Positions 46,602 through 56,047 of a stretch of DNA of 64,000 nucleotides are shown piece after piece. The stretch is from Alkanindiges illinoisensis (GTDB taxonomy: Bacteria; Pseudomonadota; Gammaproteobacteria; Pseudomonadales; Moraxellaceae): NCBI RefSeq assembly GCF_004377485.1, contig NZ_SNTY01000009.1, positions 1-64,000 on the forward strand, in the 5' to 3' direction. The position numbers and the translations under genes were made by a program. Positions within the stretch are counted from its first letter, which is position 1. The number at the start of each line of letters is the position of its first letter. Under the pieces are notes generated by a model. The model did no database searches. It had not been told where the DNA came from and was given only the letters and a program-made list of their open reading frames with translations.

Positions 46602-47069
46602 ATGAAAAAAAACCAAACGCTGGACACTCAGCGCTCAGATGCTCAATTATCCCCGAACGCGCTGCAAACTATGCGCATTGACAAATGGCTGTGGGCAGCC
46701 CGTTTTTTCAAGACCCGCAGCATGGCCAAGGAAGCTATTGAAGGCGGCAAAGTGCATTATGACGGTGACCGCGTCAAGGTCAGTAAAGAAGTTCGCATTG
46801 GCATGGAGCTAACCATTCGGCAGGGATTCGATGAGAAAACTGTGGTGATCAAGGCCTTGTCGGAAGTGCGCGGCGGTGCACCTCAGGCACAGCTTTTATA
46901 CGAAGAAACGCCACATAGTATTACCAAGCGCGAGTTTTATAGCAGTCAGCGCAAACTGGCCAATCTGGCACGTCCAGACCATCGACCCAGCAAGCGTGAC
47001 CGTCGTCAAATTAATCATTTTAAGCAAGAAAATTCAATCACTTATAGTACTGATGATGAAGGTTATTAA
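46602..47069 (+). CDS. hslR: Ribosome-associated heat shock protein 15
   Basis: 155-residue S4-domain RNA-binding protein. MRIDKWLWAARFFKTRSMA and IEGGKVHYDGDRVKVSKEV form the S4 fold, with a long basic tail (RPSKRDRRQINHFK). E. coli Hsp15 recycles 50S subunits stuck with peptidyl-tRNA. ATG 46602 is chosen, as GGAATGTT precedes it. Frames from TTG 46572 are less likely. A hairpin (ACGACA-AGCTA-TGTCGT, 47083-47099) with following T residues ends the yrfG-hslR unit. Confidence 0.92.
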   Translation: MKKNQTLDTQRSDAQLSPNALQTMRIDKWLWAARFFKTRSMAKEAIEGGKVHYDGDRVKVSKEVRIGMELTIRQGFDEKTVVIKALSEVRGGAPQAQLLYEETPHSITKREFYSSQRKLANLARPDHRPSKRDRRQINHFKQENSITYSTDDEGY

Positions 47070-47081
47070 TCGCCTTTAATC

Positions 47082-47104
47082 CACGACAAGCTATGTCGTT
47101 TTAC
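47082..47104 (+). terminator. hslR terminator
   Basis: ACGACA and TGTCGT pair over AGCTA, followed by TTTACTT. The stem is only six base pairs. Confidence 0.55.
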
Positions 47105-47249
47105 TTGGTTTTCCCCTATTCACCCACTCTGTTTTTTGGCATGATGTGCTTGCCCAAGTTGCAAATCAGATATAGTCGACCCAAGGCATCCACTTTAGTT
47201 TTGAAAGCAATCAGCGTATAAACGCGATACAGTTAATGAGGTTTATGAG

Positions 47250-48305
47250 ATGGATGAGAATAAAAGCAAGGCATTAAGTGCAGCTTTAAGTCAAATTGAA
47301 AAACAATTCGGTAAGAATACCGTCATGCGCTTGGGCGACAACACCGTACAAGCCATTGAGGCCGTATCGACTGGCTCTTTGAGTCTGGATATTGCGCTCG
47401 GTATTGGCGGTCTGCCAAAAGGCCGTATTATCGAAATCTATGGCCCGGAATCTTCCGGTAAAACCACCATGACTCTGCAAGTGATTGCAGAGTGTCAAAA
47501 AGCTGGTGGTACGGCAGCTTTTATCGATGCTGAGCATGCGCTTGATCCGCAATATGCACGCAAGCTGGGCGTTGATATTGATAACTTGCTGGTATCACAG
47601 CCAGACCATGGTGAACAGGCACTGGAAATTGCCGACATGCTGGTGCGCTCTGGTGCGGTTGACCTGATTGTGGTGGATTCTGTTGCTGCCCTTACTCCTA
47701 AAGCTGAAATTGAAGGCGAAATGGGTGACTCGCACATGGGTCTGCAAGCCCGTTTGATGAGTCAGGCACTGCGTAAAATTACCGGTAATGCCAAGCGTTC
47801 CAACTGCATGGTGATTTTCATTAACCAGATTCGTATGAAAATTGGTGTCATGTTCGGTAGCCCGGAAACCACTACTGGTGGTAATGCCCTAAAATTCTAT
47901 GCATCCGTACGTCTTGATATTCGCCGGATTGGCGCCGTGAAGGAAGGTGATGAAATCACTGGTTCTGAAACTCGCGTTAAAGTGGTGAAAAACAAAATGG
48001 CTCCGCCGTTCCGTGAAGCACTGTTCCAGATCATGTATGGCAAAGGCACCAACCGTCTGGGTGAGCTGGTCGACCTTGCGGCCAATCAGGAAATCGTGCA
48101 GAAATCCGGTGCCTGGTATGCCTATAAGGGTGCCAAGATTGGTCAGGGTAAAAATAACGTGATTCGTTATTTTGAAGAAAACCCGGCCATTGCTGCCGAA
48201 ATTGATGCACAGGTTCGTGATCAATTGCTGGTTAAGGTTGATCCGGCCAAGCTACAGGAAGACGATGATGAGCGTGAACCAAGTCTGGCTGAACTGGACT
48301 TGTAA
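47250..48305 (+). CDS. recA: Recombinase A
   Basis: 351-residue recombinase that forms filaments on ssDNA and promotes strand exchange. Walker A GPESSGKT (65-72), [17 protein letters not shown] and the MAW-like loop QALRKITGN are typical, with an acidic C-terminus [16 protein letters not shown] weak sigma70-like promoter reads TTGCCC (47150) and TATAGT (47171) with 15 bases between. No CTGT-N8-ACAG LexA box is present in the 180 bases upstream. It is followed by recX after a terminator. Confidence 0.98.
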   Translation: MDENKSKALSAALSQIEKQFGKNTVMRLGDNTVQAIEAVSTGSLSLDIALGIGGLPKGRIIEIYGPESSGKTTMTLQVIAECQKAGGTAAFIDAEHALDPQYARKLGVDIDNLLVSQPDHGEQALEIADMLVRSGAVDLIVVDSVAALTPKAEIEGEMGDSHMGLQARLMSQALRKITGNAKRSNCMVIFINQIRMKIGVMFGSPETTTGGNALKFYASVRLDIRRIGAVKEGDEITGSETRVKVVKNKMAPPFREALFQIMYGKGTNRLGELVDLAANQEIVQKSGAWYAYKGAKIGQGKNNVIRYFEENPAIAAEIDAQVRDQLLVKVDPAKLQEDDDEREPSLAELDL

Positions 48306-48345
48306 AACGCCCTGCCTTAACAGGTATGATTTTCTGACTGTTTAG

Positions 48346-48389
48346 ACAAACGCCTTTATGGTTAACCCTGTAAAGGCGTTTTGTTTTTA
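48346..48389 (+). terminator. recA terminator
   Basis: AAACGCCTTTA and TAAAGGCGTTT, an 11-bp stem over a 10-base loop, then TGTTTTTAG. Confidence 0.9.
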
Positions 48390-48434
48390 GGCTATTGGTG
48401 AATCAGATAAATTCTTTCTCATACTGGTACGAGC

Positions 48435-48932
48435 ATGAAAAATTTTCAGAAAAATAGTGATCTGCCCAAACCGGCAGGCAGCTTAAAAGGCCAGCGCTTG
48501 CGCAGTACTGCCTTTGCCTTGCTGGCCAAACGTGAGCACTCCAAGCAGGAACTTAAAAGCAAATTGCTTCTTTACGGTGCCAGCCCTGAAGAGCTTGAGC
48601 CATTGCTGGCAGAACTCACAGGGAATGATTATCAAAGTGATGAACGCATGGCTGGCATGCTGGTGCGCGCTAACATGCGTAAAGGCCGTGGCCCGGCCCG
48701 TATCCAGCAGGAGTTAAAAAAGCATCATATTGAGGCCGAGCTGGCTGAGGAAGATATTGAGCAGGTGAACTGGCTGCAACAGGCTATGGAACTGCGCATG
48801 CGTAAATTTGGTGAAGAACTGCCTACCGAGCAAAAGGAAAAGGTACGTCAGGTACGTTTTTTACAGTATCGTGGTTTTAATCTGGATATCTGTTTTAAGG
48901 CCATTACCAAAAATAGTCTGGATGATGAGTAA
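48435..48932 (+). CDS. recX: RecA regulator RecX
   Basis: 165-residue helical protein. LLAKREHSKQELKSKLL, DERMAGMLVRANMRKGRGPARIQQELKKHHI and FLQYRGFNLDICFKAI form the three-helix repeats of RecX. It caps RecA filaments and slows recombination. It lies 130 bases after recA with a terminator between, through which some readthrough would set the RecA:RecX ratio, as in E. coli. Confidence 0.95.
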   Translation: MKNFQKNSDLPKPAGSLKGQRLRSTAFALLAKREHSKQELKSKLLLYGASPEELEPLLAELTGNDYQSDERMAGMLVRANMRKGRGPARIQQELKKHHIEAELAEEDIEQVNWLQQAMELRMRKFGEELPTEQKEKVRQVRFLQYRGFNLDICFKAITKNSLDDE

Positions 48933-49002
48933 AGAACTGGCGTAATTTCAGGCAAGGAAAAAAGGCTGATTTTTGGCTTTTATGGTTTATTAGTTTTTAT
49001 CA

Positions 49003-49125
<123 letters not shown>

Positions 49126-49131
49126 AGGGCA

Positions 49132-49159
49132 AGTATAGTGATTATTTAAGCTAATGCAA
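49132..49159 (-). promoter_or_regulatory. ffs promoter
   Basis: Minus strand -35 TTGCAT (49159-49154) and -10 TATACT (49137-49132) with 16 bases between. Transcription should start about 7 bases further, at about 49125, where the RNA helix begins. Confidence 0.75.
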
Positions 49160-49390
49160 GACCGCAGCCGTTCAAAACTTGTGCATCTGATTAATTTTGC
49201 TTTGTTTTCCTTGGAATACAATAAATAATTCAAATGATTTATACATGATTAAATCAATCAGCAAGGTATTAATTTTAAAATCAGCTAATTATAGTGAGTC
49301 AATTATTTTATAATTTTCATCCCTTAGCTTTCTCATTATTGGGGTGGCTTTCTCAGCATTAAAATAATAAAACCCGGGCTTTAATGATGT

Positions 49391-49422
49391 ATAAAGCCAC
49401 ATTTAAATAAAAGTGGCTTTAT
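49391..49422 (-). terminator. Terminator of the Q/N-rich gene
   Basis: ATAAAGCCAC (49391-49400) and GTGGCTTTAT (49413-49422) form a perfect 10-bp stem over an AT-only loop. The U tail on the minus strand is weak. Confidence 0.6.
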
Positions 49423-49465
49423 AGTTAAAAATGATCATGAATTAATACTTAAAAAGAATCAATAC

Positions 49466-49957
49466 TTAGCCATCAGACTGGGTGCTAGGATCTTCCTGAA
49501 TGGTGCTTTGTGGCTGATTTGGCTGAGTCTGATTGGATTGATAGGACTGATTTAACGGTTTTTTCTCGCTATTCTGGTCTTGCCAGTTCATTTGCCCGGT
49601 TTGGCTACCTTGCTGGTTCATCTGATTATTCTGGTCTTTTTGGTTTTGTTGATTCATTTGGCTGTTTTGACCAGTCTGGTTGTTCTGGTTCATTGAATTG
49701 TGTTGGTTATGCTGATTTATCTGGTCACTTTGCTGGTTTTGTTGATTTTGGCTCTGATTATTATTGGGTGTCTGCTGGTTATATTGACTTTGCTGATTCA
49801 TATCAGACTGGTTTTGTTGAGCCTGATTATTCATGCCAGACTGATTATTCATACCGGCCTGGTTTTGCTGATTTTGCTGGGTTCCCTGACGCTCGCCATA
49901 TCCTTGCGCGTTGTTGCCCATGTTGTTGGCCATACTATTATTAGACTGATTACTCAT
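49466..49957 (-). CDS. Gln/Asn-rich intrinsically disordered protein
   Basis: 163-residue protein with more than half Gln and Asn, the rest mostly Ser, Met, Thr, Asp, Gly. There are almost no Leu, Val or Phe residues, no Cys, no signal peptide and no membrane segment. Short words such as QNQQNQ, MNNQ, SQMNQQ recur without strict period. A good AGGTAGGTG ribosome site lies six bases before the ATG, and a terminator follows, which supports a real gene. It resembles hydrophilin or prion-like disordered proteins. A role in desiccation tolerance or granule formation is only inferred. The opposite-strand open frame is a shadow caused by the simple composition. Confidence 0.7.
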   Translation of the reverse strand: MSNQSNNSMANNMGNNAQGYGERQGTQQNQQNQAGMNNQSGMNNQAQQNQSDMNQQSQYNQQTPNNNQSQNQQNQQSDQINQHNQHNSMNQNNQTGQNSQMNQQNQKDQNNQMNQQGSQTGQMNWQDQNSEKKPLNQSYQSNQTQPNQPQSTIQEDPSTQSDG

Positions 49958-50445
49958 AGTGCACCTACCTTGACGATTAATGACTACCGGAAATTCGGCA
50001 TATTCAACATAGCCGTAATACTCAAGTTACGATGTTTTAAAAGCATCAGGTTTAATAGCATTAATGCTGCTTTGGGTGAATATAAGTAAGCGAAGTAATT
50101 TTTTATAGAAAACGTAACTTTTTATTTATTAAAATTTTCTCATTAATTGAAGTAAAAACATCTAGTTATTTAAATTCTCATTTTTAGGACAGAAAATGGT
50201 CTTTATAATTAATTCAAAATTCAATTTCTCTTATTCTAAAATGGTTTAATACCTGTTATTCAGAACAATTTTAAGATTCAATGCGCACAAATACCTAATT
50301 TTTAATAAAATTCATGCTAACTGATTAATTTAAACTTATTTAGCTACTTATGACGTTTTTTCTAGGCTAACATTCAATTAGATTGCACAATTACCTAATG
50401 GCTATTTCATCAATCCCTATTGAGCCAGCCATACTGGAGAATTTT
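49958..50445. other. AT-rich divergent spacer
   Basis: 488 bases between the Q/N-rich gene and the hydrolase gene, with the highest AT content of the window. It must contain both divergent promoters, but AT runs prevent a confident call. No ORF with a ribosome site, no RNA fold recognised. Confidence 0.45.
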
Positions 50446-51504
50446 ATGTCGCGCTTGCGTCGTTCCCATCCGATTCACCAGCTTACCACCCAGTTTAGTG
50501 GACAACATGCTTTGTTAGTGCCAGATTTTGAGTATGTACCTAGTGATCACAGCACAAACCAAGGCTTTTTTAATCCTGCGTCAGCGATTACGGCCAACGA
50601 TGCGCATCGCAGTGTCGCGCTATATGAATGGTTGTTGTTCCGCAAACCTGCCCAGTGGCCAGCTCAGGAAACTGTAGCTTCCTGTCCGGATAAGCCGCAA
50701 GTACGCCCTAATGCAAATCTTAACGATTGGCAGGTGTGGTTTGTTGGTCATGCCACTGCACTGATGCAGATTGGACCCTACAACTTTTTAACTGATCCCG
50801 TATGGGCACAACATGTTAGCCCAGTTCCGCATCTGGGGCCAAAACGGGTACGCCCTGCTGGTATTGCACTAGATGAGCTGCCACCCATTGATGCAGTCCT
50901 GCTAAGTCACAATCATTATGATCATCTGGATTTGGCCAGCTTAAAATGGCTGCATCAGCGTGATCGTATGCCCATTTATACCGGCTTGGCCAATCGCTGT
51001 TATTTACCAGACGAGATGCAGGTCATTGAACTGGACTGGTGGCAACAGGCTGACTTTAATCCTGATGCCCGCATTAAAATCGTTTATACCCCGGCACAAC
51101 ACTTTTCAGGCCGTGGCCTAAAGGATCGTAACAAGGCATTATGGGGCGGCTTATCCATTTTAACGCCGGATGATCATTGTTTCTTTGCAGGCGATACCGG
51201 TTACTCGCCACATTTTCAGCAAATCCGGGAAAATCTGGGGGCGCCGCGTTTAAGTCTATTGCCAATTGGCGCGTATGAGCCTCGCAAGATCATGCAAACC
51301 ATGCATATGAATCCGGCCGATGCAATTCAGGCACATCTTGATCTGCACAGCAAGCAGTCACTCTCCATTCATTACCGTACATTTCAGCTTACAGATGAAG
51401 CCATTAACCAGCCTTTACTAGAGCTAGCTTCAGCAATGACTAAAGCACAAGTCACGGATGGTTGTTTTTTCAATTTGCTGGAAGGTTATGGACGCAAGGT
51501 ATAA
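50446..51504 (+). CDS. Metallo-beta-lactamase-fold hydrolase (NAPE-PLD/RomA-like)
   Basis: 352-residue MBL-fold enzyme. SHNHYDHLD (154-162) gives His155, His157, Asp159, His160. AQHFSGRGL, FFAGDTGYS with the bridging Asp, and LPIGAYEPR complete the site of the NAPE-hydrolysing phospholipase D/RomA group. NAPE-PLD cleaves N-acyl phosphatidylethanolamine; in bacteria the substrate is mostly unknown. ATG 50446 is chosen because TGGAG lies seven bases upstream. A TTG or ATG start 48-63 bases earlier lacks one. No signal peptide. Confidence 0.87.
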   Translation: MSRLRRSHPIHQLTTQFSGQHALLVPDFEYVPSDHSTNQGFFNPASAITANDAHRSVALYEWLLFRKPAQWPAQETVASCPDKPQVRPNANLNDWQVWFVGHATALMQIGPYNFLTDPVWAQHVSPVPHLGPKRVRPAGIALDELPPIDAVLLSHNHYDHLDLASLKWLHQRDRMPIYTGLANRCYLPDEMQVIELDWWQQADFNPDARIKIVYTPAQHFSGRGLKDRNKALWGGLSILTPDDHCFFAGDTGYSPHFQQIRENLGAPRLSLLPIGAYEPRKIMQTMHMNPADAIQAHLDLHSKQSLSIHYRTFQLTDEAINQPLLELASAMTKAQVTDGCFFNLLEGYGRKV

Positions 51505-51632
51505 GTTGTACAACGGTTATGTCACCTGAACCAACAAAAAAACCTTGATTTAAAGCTGGATTGGCTTCAATTCCATGATTGTCTTGGTGTATTTTTGTAA
51601 TAACTGCTTTTAATGATGAGATGTTGCTTTTT

Positions 51633-52625
51633 ATGGCCAGTTTTTCAATTTCAAAAAAATTTATGCAGGGTCTACTGCTAGCAGGAGCGCTGGGCATGAC
51701 TGCGCTTCCGCAGGCACAGGCAGTTCCGATTGAGCAAGGCAGCCTGACTCAAGCCAATAACAGCGCAGTGTCATCAGCTGGCAGCGCAGCAACAGATGAC
51801 CAAGGCTCTACCTTGTGGCAGCTTTATCAGCAGGTACAGCAGCTGCAACAGGAAGTTCGTGAATTGCGTGGCCAGCTCGAATCACAACAAGACACGCTGG
51901 ATAGAACCCAAAAAGAGGTAAAAAACCGTTATACCGATCTAGATCAGCGACTTGAGCTATTAAAAGAGCAAACCCAGCCTGCTGATGAAAACAGCGACAA
52001 TCCTGATGATGGTACAGGAAATGGGGATACTAACTCAGCCACACCAGAGGCCAATTCGCCTGTAAGCAATCCACCCGGCACCAATATGACGCCGCCTGAT
52101 AATCCCAAGCCTGCAGCAAAAACCACATCTCCAGCACTGGATGCCAATCCACCTGTTTCCAGCACACCATCAGCACCTGCAAGCAGTAAACCATCTTCTG
52201 ACAAGACACTGTATGTACAGCAGGACGGTTCAAATGACAAACAACCTGACAAACAAGCCTATATCAGCGCTTATGATGCATATAAGGCAGGTGGCGCGTC
52301 CAAAGCCATTAAGCCAATGCAGCAATTTATTGCCAGTTTTCCCAATAGTGTTTATGTCCCCAATGCCTATTACTGGCTTGGGGAGTTTTATTTAGCCAGC
52401 AATCCGGCTGATTTTGTTAAAGCTAAAAAAAGCTTTAATGAAGTCATCACCAAATATCCAAAAAGTGCCAAGGCTTCCACCGCCTTGTACCGGGTTGCTA
52501 CCATCACACAGGAAATTGACAAACGCACCAGTGAAGCTACAGCTTTAATGAAAAAGCTGGTGCGTGATTATTCAGGTTCGCCCGAAGCCCAATACGCCCG
52601 CAGCTTTATTACTGCGCATCCATAA
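51633..52625 (+). CDS. Tol-Pal associated periplasmic protein CpoB/YbgF-like
   Basis: 330-residue exported protein. Signal peptide to about residue 30 (PQAQA-VP), a coiled coil of Gln-rich heptads (about 60-110) like the CpoB trimerisation domain, a Pro/Ser/Asn-rich linker (about 115-195), and a C-terminal TPR domain (AYDAYKAGGASKAIKPMQQFIASFP, described by YDAYKAGG; WLGEFYLAS; SFNEVITKYPKSAKA). In E. coli CpoB couples peptidoglycan synthesis to Tol-Pal constriction. Here it is not beside tolB-pal. ATG 51633 is preferred; an ATG 12 bases earlier also works. Confidence 0.87.
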   Translation: MASFSISKKFMQGLLLAGALGMTALPQAQAVPIEQGSLTQANNSAVSSAGSAATDDQGSTLWQLYQQVQQLQQEVRELRGQLESQQDTLDRTQKEVKNRYTDLDQRLELLKEQTQPADENSDNPDDGTGNGDTNSATPEANSPVSNPPGTNMTPPDNPKPAAKTTSPALDANPPVSSTPSAPASSKPSSDKTLYVQQDGSNDKQPDKQAYISAYDAYKAGGASKAIKPMQQFIASFPNSVYVPNAYYWLGEFYLASNPADFVKAKKSFNEVITKYPKSAKASTALYRVATITQEIDKRTSEATALMKKLVRDYSGSPEAQYARSFITAHP

Positions 52626-52814
52626 TTTTTTGTTTTTTAGCCAATTTTCTACTTAAAACAATGAAGTATTCACATTAAACGAACTGAGTTTAATCAGCAG
52701 TCCAGCCATGATGCTTGTCATAAACCTTAAAGCAATGATTTTTCATAATCGACTTTCTGGTTATTTTTCTGGGCAACAATTAACTTTAAATTGGGTCATA
52801 AGGATTTATAACTG

Positions 52815-53543
52815 ATGAAAAACATCAAATCACACAGCTTCATTCAACGTGCAATTTATAGTACGGTTCTTGCAGGTTCACTAGTGGGTTTAAGCGCGCC
52901 AGCAGCATTCGCGGATACTGACAAACCGCAGTACCGTCTGATTCAGCTCCAGGCCGATGCGACGCGTGAAGTCACCAATAACCAGATGGAAGCCGTGCTG
53001 TTTACCGAACTCAACAGCAATAGCCCAACCAGCCTGTCGCAGGATATTACCCGTACCCTGAATGAAGCCATGCGTCAGGCAGCCAAATATCCACAAGTTA
53101 AAGTGAGTACCGGGGCACAAAGCACCTACCCTATTTATGATGACAAGAACAAGCTCAAAGGCTGGCGTGCCCGTGCGCAAATTGAGCTTAAAAGCACTGA
53201 CTTTAAAGCCACCAGTGATTTGATTGCAGCCTTGCAGGACAAGATGCAGGTTCAGTCCATTAATTTTAGTGTCTCTGATGATGAACGCAAGCGGGTTGAA
53301 AATGAATTAATGGTGGAAGCTTCTCAGGCATTCCAGCAACGTGCTCGCCTGTTACAGCAATCCTGGCAAGCCAGCGGTTATGAACTGGTAAGCCTTGATT
53401 TAAATGCCATGAACAATGAACGTCCACCTATCATGTATGCCATGAAAGCCAGAGATGCCGCAGCTTCCATGGAAAGCCAGAATGTGCAAGGCGGCAACAG
53501 TCAGCTTCGGGTTAATGCTTCAGGTAGTGTTCAATTGCGTTAA
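52815..53543 (+). CDS. Periplasmic SIMPL-domain (DUF541) protein
   Basis: 242-residue protein with a signal peptide cleaved near residue 33 (AAFA-DTD). The mature part has the SIMPL/DUF541 pattern: LQADATREVTNNQMEAVLFTE, a central RARAQIELKSTDF and the helix ENELMVEASQAFQQRARLL. Relatives include BP26 and the E. coli YggE oxidative-stress protein; function is not firm. AAGGATTT lies before the ATG. A terminator shared with lpxA ends it. Confidence 0.88.
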   Translation: MKNIKSHSFIQRAIYSTVLAGSLVGLSAPAAFADTDKPQYRLIQLQADATREVTNNQMEAVLFTELNSNSPTSLSQDITRTLNEAMRQAAKYPQVKVSTGAQSTYPIYDDKNKLKGWRARAQIELKSTDFKATSDLIAALQDKMQVQSINFSVSDDERKRVENELMVEASQAFQQRARLLQQSWQASGYELVSLDLNAMNNERPPIMYAMKARDAAASMESQNVQGGNSQLRVNASGSVQLR

Positions 53544-53583
53544 TTATTTCTGAGCTTAACTCAAGGCTGCAAGCTTTAAGCAT

Positions 53584-53625
53584 AAAAAAACCGCCCAGTT
53601 GTTTAATCAATATGGGCGGTTTTTA
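53584..53625. terminator. Bidirectional terminator between the SIMPL gene and lpxA
   Basis: AAAACCGCCCA and TGGGCGGTTTT form an 11-bp stem over a 15-base loop, with A and U runs on both sides. It closes the SIMPL gene and the ten-gene minus-strand block. Confidence 0.9.
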
Positions 53626-53639
53626 ATCGATGCTAAAAC

Positions 53640-54458
53640 TTAACGAACAATGCCGCGCTTCGATGATGTCAGTGAATCAATCAGCAATTGTACTTCTGGC
53701 GTTTGCGGTAACAGCTCATTAGTGAGTTTATCAATGGCCTGAACAGTCGTTAGGTTTTCACGATAAACCATTTTAAAGGCTTTACGCAGATTATTGATTT
53801 TATCAGCATCCCAGCCTTTGCGACGCATGCCTTCATAATTCATGCCATAGGCATGCGCTGGATTACCAGACACCATGGTATAAGCAGGAACATCTTTTAA
53901 AATCGTGCTACCGCCACCAATCATGCTATAGGAATCAATGCTGCAAAACTGGTGAACACCTGAATTTCCGCCAATAATAATATGATCACCTACACTCACA
54001 TGCCCGGCAATACCGACATTATTGGCAAAAATATTATCATTGCCAATCATGCAATCATGCGCAATATGGGTATTTACCATCAGCAGGTTACGATGGCCAA
54101 GCCGGGTTAGGCTTTGATCCTGCACAGTACCACGATGCAGGGTGCAGGCTTCACGGATAATATTATCATCCCCAATTTCAAGCCAGGTTTCCTCACCCTT
54201 GAATTTCAAATCCTGGCAAATTTCACCAATGCTGGCAAACTGAAAAATCCGGTTGCGTTTGCCAATGCGGGTCAAACCTGCAATTACCACATGTGGGCCG
54301 ATGTCACAATCCACATCAATGCTCACCTGCGGGCCAACAATACTATAGGCACCAATCGTGACACTGGCTGCAATCTCTGCGGTTGGATCAATAATTGCAG
54401 TAGGATGAATGTTTGGGTTGTAAGCCATACGGCTATTTTGTACGCTGTTATTGTTCAT
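53640..54458 (-). CDS. lpxA: UDP-N-acetylglucosamine acyltransferase
   Basis: 272-residue LbH acyltransferase that puts the first (R)-3-hydroxyacyl chain on UDP-GlcNAc. Hexapeptide repeats run to about residue 195, with catalytic His134 in NTHIAHDCMIGN. The helical C-terminus contains RRKGWDADKINNLRKAFKMVYR. The N-terminus is about ten residues longer than in E. coli. The start is supported by its ATGA overlap with the fabZ stop. Last gene of the envelope block. Confidence 0.96.
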   Translation of the reverse strand: MNNNSVQNSRMAYNPNIHPTAIIDPTAEIAASVTIGAYSIVGPQVSIDVDCDIGPHVVIAGLTRIGKRNRIFQFASIGEICQDLKFKGEETWLEIGDDNIIREACTLHRGTVQDQSLTRLGHRNLLMVNTHIAHDCMIGNDNIFANNVGIAGHVSVGDHIIIGGNSGVHQFCSIDSYSMIGGGSTILKDVPAYTMVSGNPAHAYGMNYEGMRRKGWDADKINNLRKAFKMVYRENLTTVQAIDKLTNELLPQTPEVQLLIDSLTSSKRGIVR

Positions 54459-54946
54459 ATTAATGTAATCTGTTGTTCCGAAACCAGAATTTCAGCACTG
54501 GCCACAAGTTTTCCTTCTACATGAGCCTGGCAACTGAACTTGAAAATCCCTCTTCGCTGCATTAACAGCTCAGCACTTAATATGAGTGTATCCCCAGGAA
54601 TTACCTGACGCTTAAAACGTACCTTGTCTGCACCGGCAAACAAAAACATGTAGCCATCACGCGGGCGCTTGCCTGCACTCATAAAGCCTAGAATACCAGC
54701 AATTTGTGCCATTGACTCAACAATTAGCACACCAGGCATAATTGGCAAGCCTGGAAAATGTCCCTGAAAGAATTCTTCATTGATAGAAACATTTTTTAAG
54801 CCCTTGATAGACTGATTAGGTACAACATCAGTCACCCGGTCAACCAGCAAAAAGGGGTAACGCTGCGGCAGATAACTGCGGATAGCGTCAGCCTGCATGG
54901 GCAACTGGTAATCAAGGGATACAGCAGCGGAAATATCTTTAGTCAT
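54455..54946 (-). CDS. fabZ: 3-hydroxyacyl-[ACP] dehydratase
   Basis: 163-residue hotdog-fold dehydratase of fatty-acid elongation. YPFLLVDRVTDV, then QGHFPGLPIMPGVLIVESMAQ with catalytic His63 and Glu77. The start overlaps the lpxD stop by eight bases and the stop overlaps lpxA by four, so lpxD-fabZ-lpxA are tightly coupled, which balances fatty acid and lipid A synthesis. Confidence 0.97.
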   Translation of the reverse strand: MTKDISAAVSLDYQLPMQADAIRSYLPQRYPFLLVDRVTDVVPNQSIKGLKNVSINEEFFQGHFPGLPIMPGVLIVESMAQIAGILGFMSAGKRPRDGYMFLFAGADKVRFKRQVIPGDTLILSAELLMQRRGIFKFSCQAHVEGKLVASAEILVSEQQITLI

Positions 54947-56030
54947 CTTGAGGTAATGATGATGGCGGGTAAGAAGTTGCCCGCGATTCTACCTGTTCAA
55001 CCCGCGCTTGCAAATGCTCAATTTGTTTAATTAGCTGGGTTAATGGCACATCAGCAAGCTGCCGCAAACGTACCACCATTTTCTTCCATTGCGAATTTTC
55101 AGCAAATGATGTGCCGGAAGAATAAGTACCTGGTTGATTAATAGATTTGGTAATCATAGCCATGCCCGTCAGGTTAACATGATCACAGATGGACAAATGC
55201 CCGGCAATACCGGAAGCACCGCCAATAATACAATGCTTGCCAATGCTGGCACTACCTGCAATCCCGACATTCGCTGCGATGGCAGTGTAATCACCAATCT
55301 GTACATTGTGGGCAATCTGCACCAAATTATCGATAATGACGCCATTACCAATCGTGGTATCATCCAGCGCGCCACGATCAATCGTACAGTTAGCGCCAAT
55401 CCGTACATCATCGCCAATAATGACACGTCCCAGCTGGGCAATGCGATACCATTGACCTTCATGCGGGGCAAAGCCAAAACCATCGGCGCCAATTACTGTA
55501 CCTGCATGAACCCGGACTCGTTCGCCAAGCTGGCAATGATGCTGAACCGTGACATGCTTATCCAGCCATGACCCCTTGCCAATGGCGCTTCCTTTGGCAA
55601 TACAAACATGGCTTTCCAGAATGACATTGGCAGCAATATTGACCTCATCTTCAATGACCACATAAGGGCCAATGGAAGCCGTTGCATCAATAATGGCTGA
55701 AGGAGCAATCACTGCCGTTGGATGAATAAAGGCAGCAGGCTTGGGGGTTTGGTCAAATAAATGGCTCAGGCCCGCAAAGGCAGCATAGGGATTGGGTACA
55801 ATCAGGGCATTGCCCTTATACTCTCCCATATCTTCCTTTCGAATAAGGACAGCACCAGCTTGTGTGTCAGCTAGCTGGGATTTATAGCGACTATTGGATA
55901 AGAAAGCCAGATGCCAGGGCTTGGCATGCTGTAATGAAGCCAGACCCTGAATGGCAATATCCGGGTTACCGATCAGCTCAGCATTAAGCCGCGCCGCCAG
56001 TTGACCCAGTGTCAATGCGGAAGTAACCAT
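54939..56030 (-). CDS. lpxD: UDP-3-O-(3-hydroxyacyl)glucosamine N-acyltransferase
   Basis: 363-residue LbH acyltransferase of lipid A synthesis (third step). An N-terminal uridine-binding domain (LAFLSNSRYKSQLADTQAGAVLI, core LAFLSNSRYK) precedes the hexapeptide helix. QIAHNVQIGDYTAIAANVGIAGS holds the catalytic His. The C-terminal helix (KKMVVRLRQLADVPLTQLIKQIE) binds acyl carrier protein. It starts 17 bases after skp. Confidence 0.96.
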   Translation of the reverse strand: MVTSALTLGQLAARLNAELIGNPDIAIQGLASLQHAKPWHLAFLSNSRYKSQLADTQAGAVLIRKEDMGEYKGNALIVPNPYAAFAGLSHLFDQTPKPAAFIHPTAVIAPSAIIDATASIGPYVVIEDEVNIAANVILESHVCIAKGSAIGKGSWLDKHVTVQHHCQLGERVRVHAGTVIGADGFGFAPHEGQWYRIAQLGRVIIGDDVRIGANCTIDRGALDDTTIGNGVIIDNLVQIAHNVQIGDYTAIAANVGIAGSASIGKHCIIGGASGIAGHLSICDHVNLTGMAMITKSINQPGTYSSGTSFAENSQWKKMVVRLRQLADVPLTQLIKQIEHLQARVEQVESRATSYPPSSLPQDD

Positions 56031-56047
56031 ACCAAATAATCTGGCAA

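Noticed and set aside
49510-49944. 144-codon plus-strand open frame opposite the Q/N-rich gene
   Set aside because: The CAA/AAC-rich codons of the minus-strand gene keep this frame open by composition. It lacks a ribosome site, and its Cys/Phe/Tyr-rich product looks artificial.
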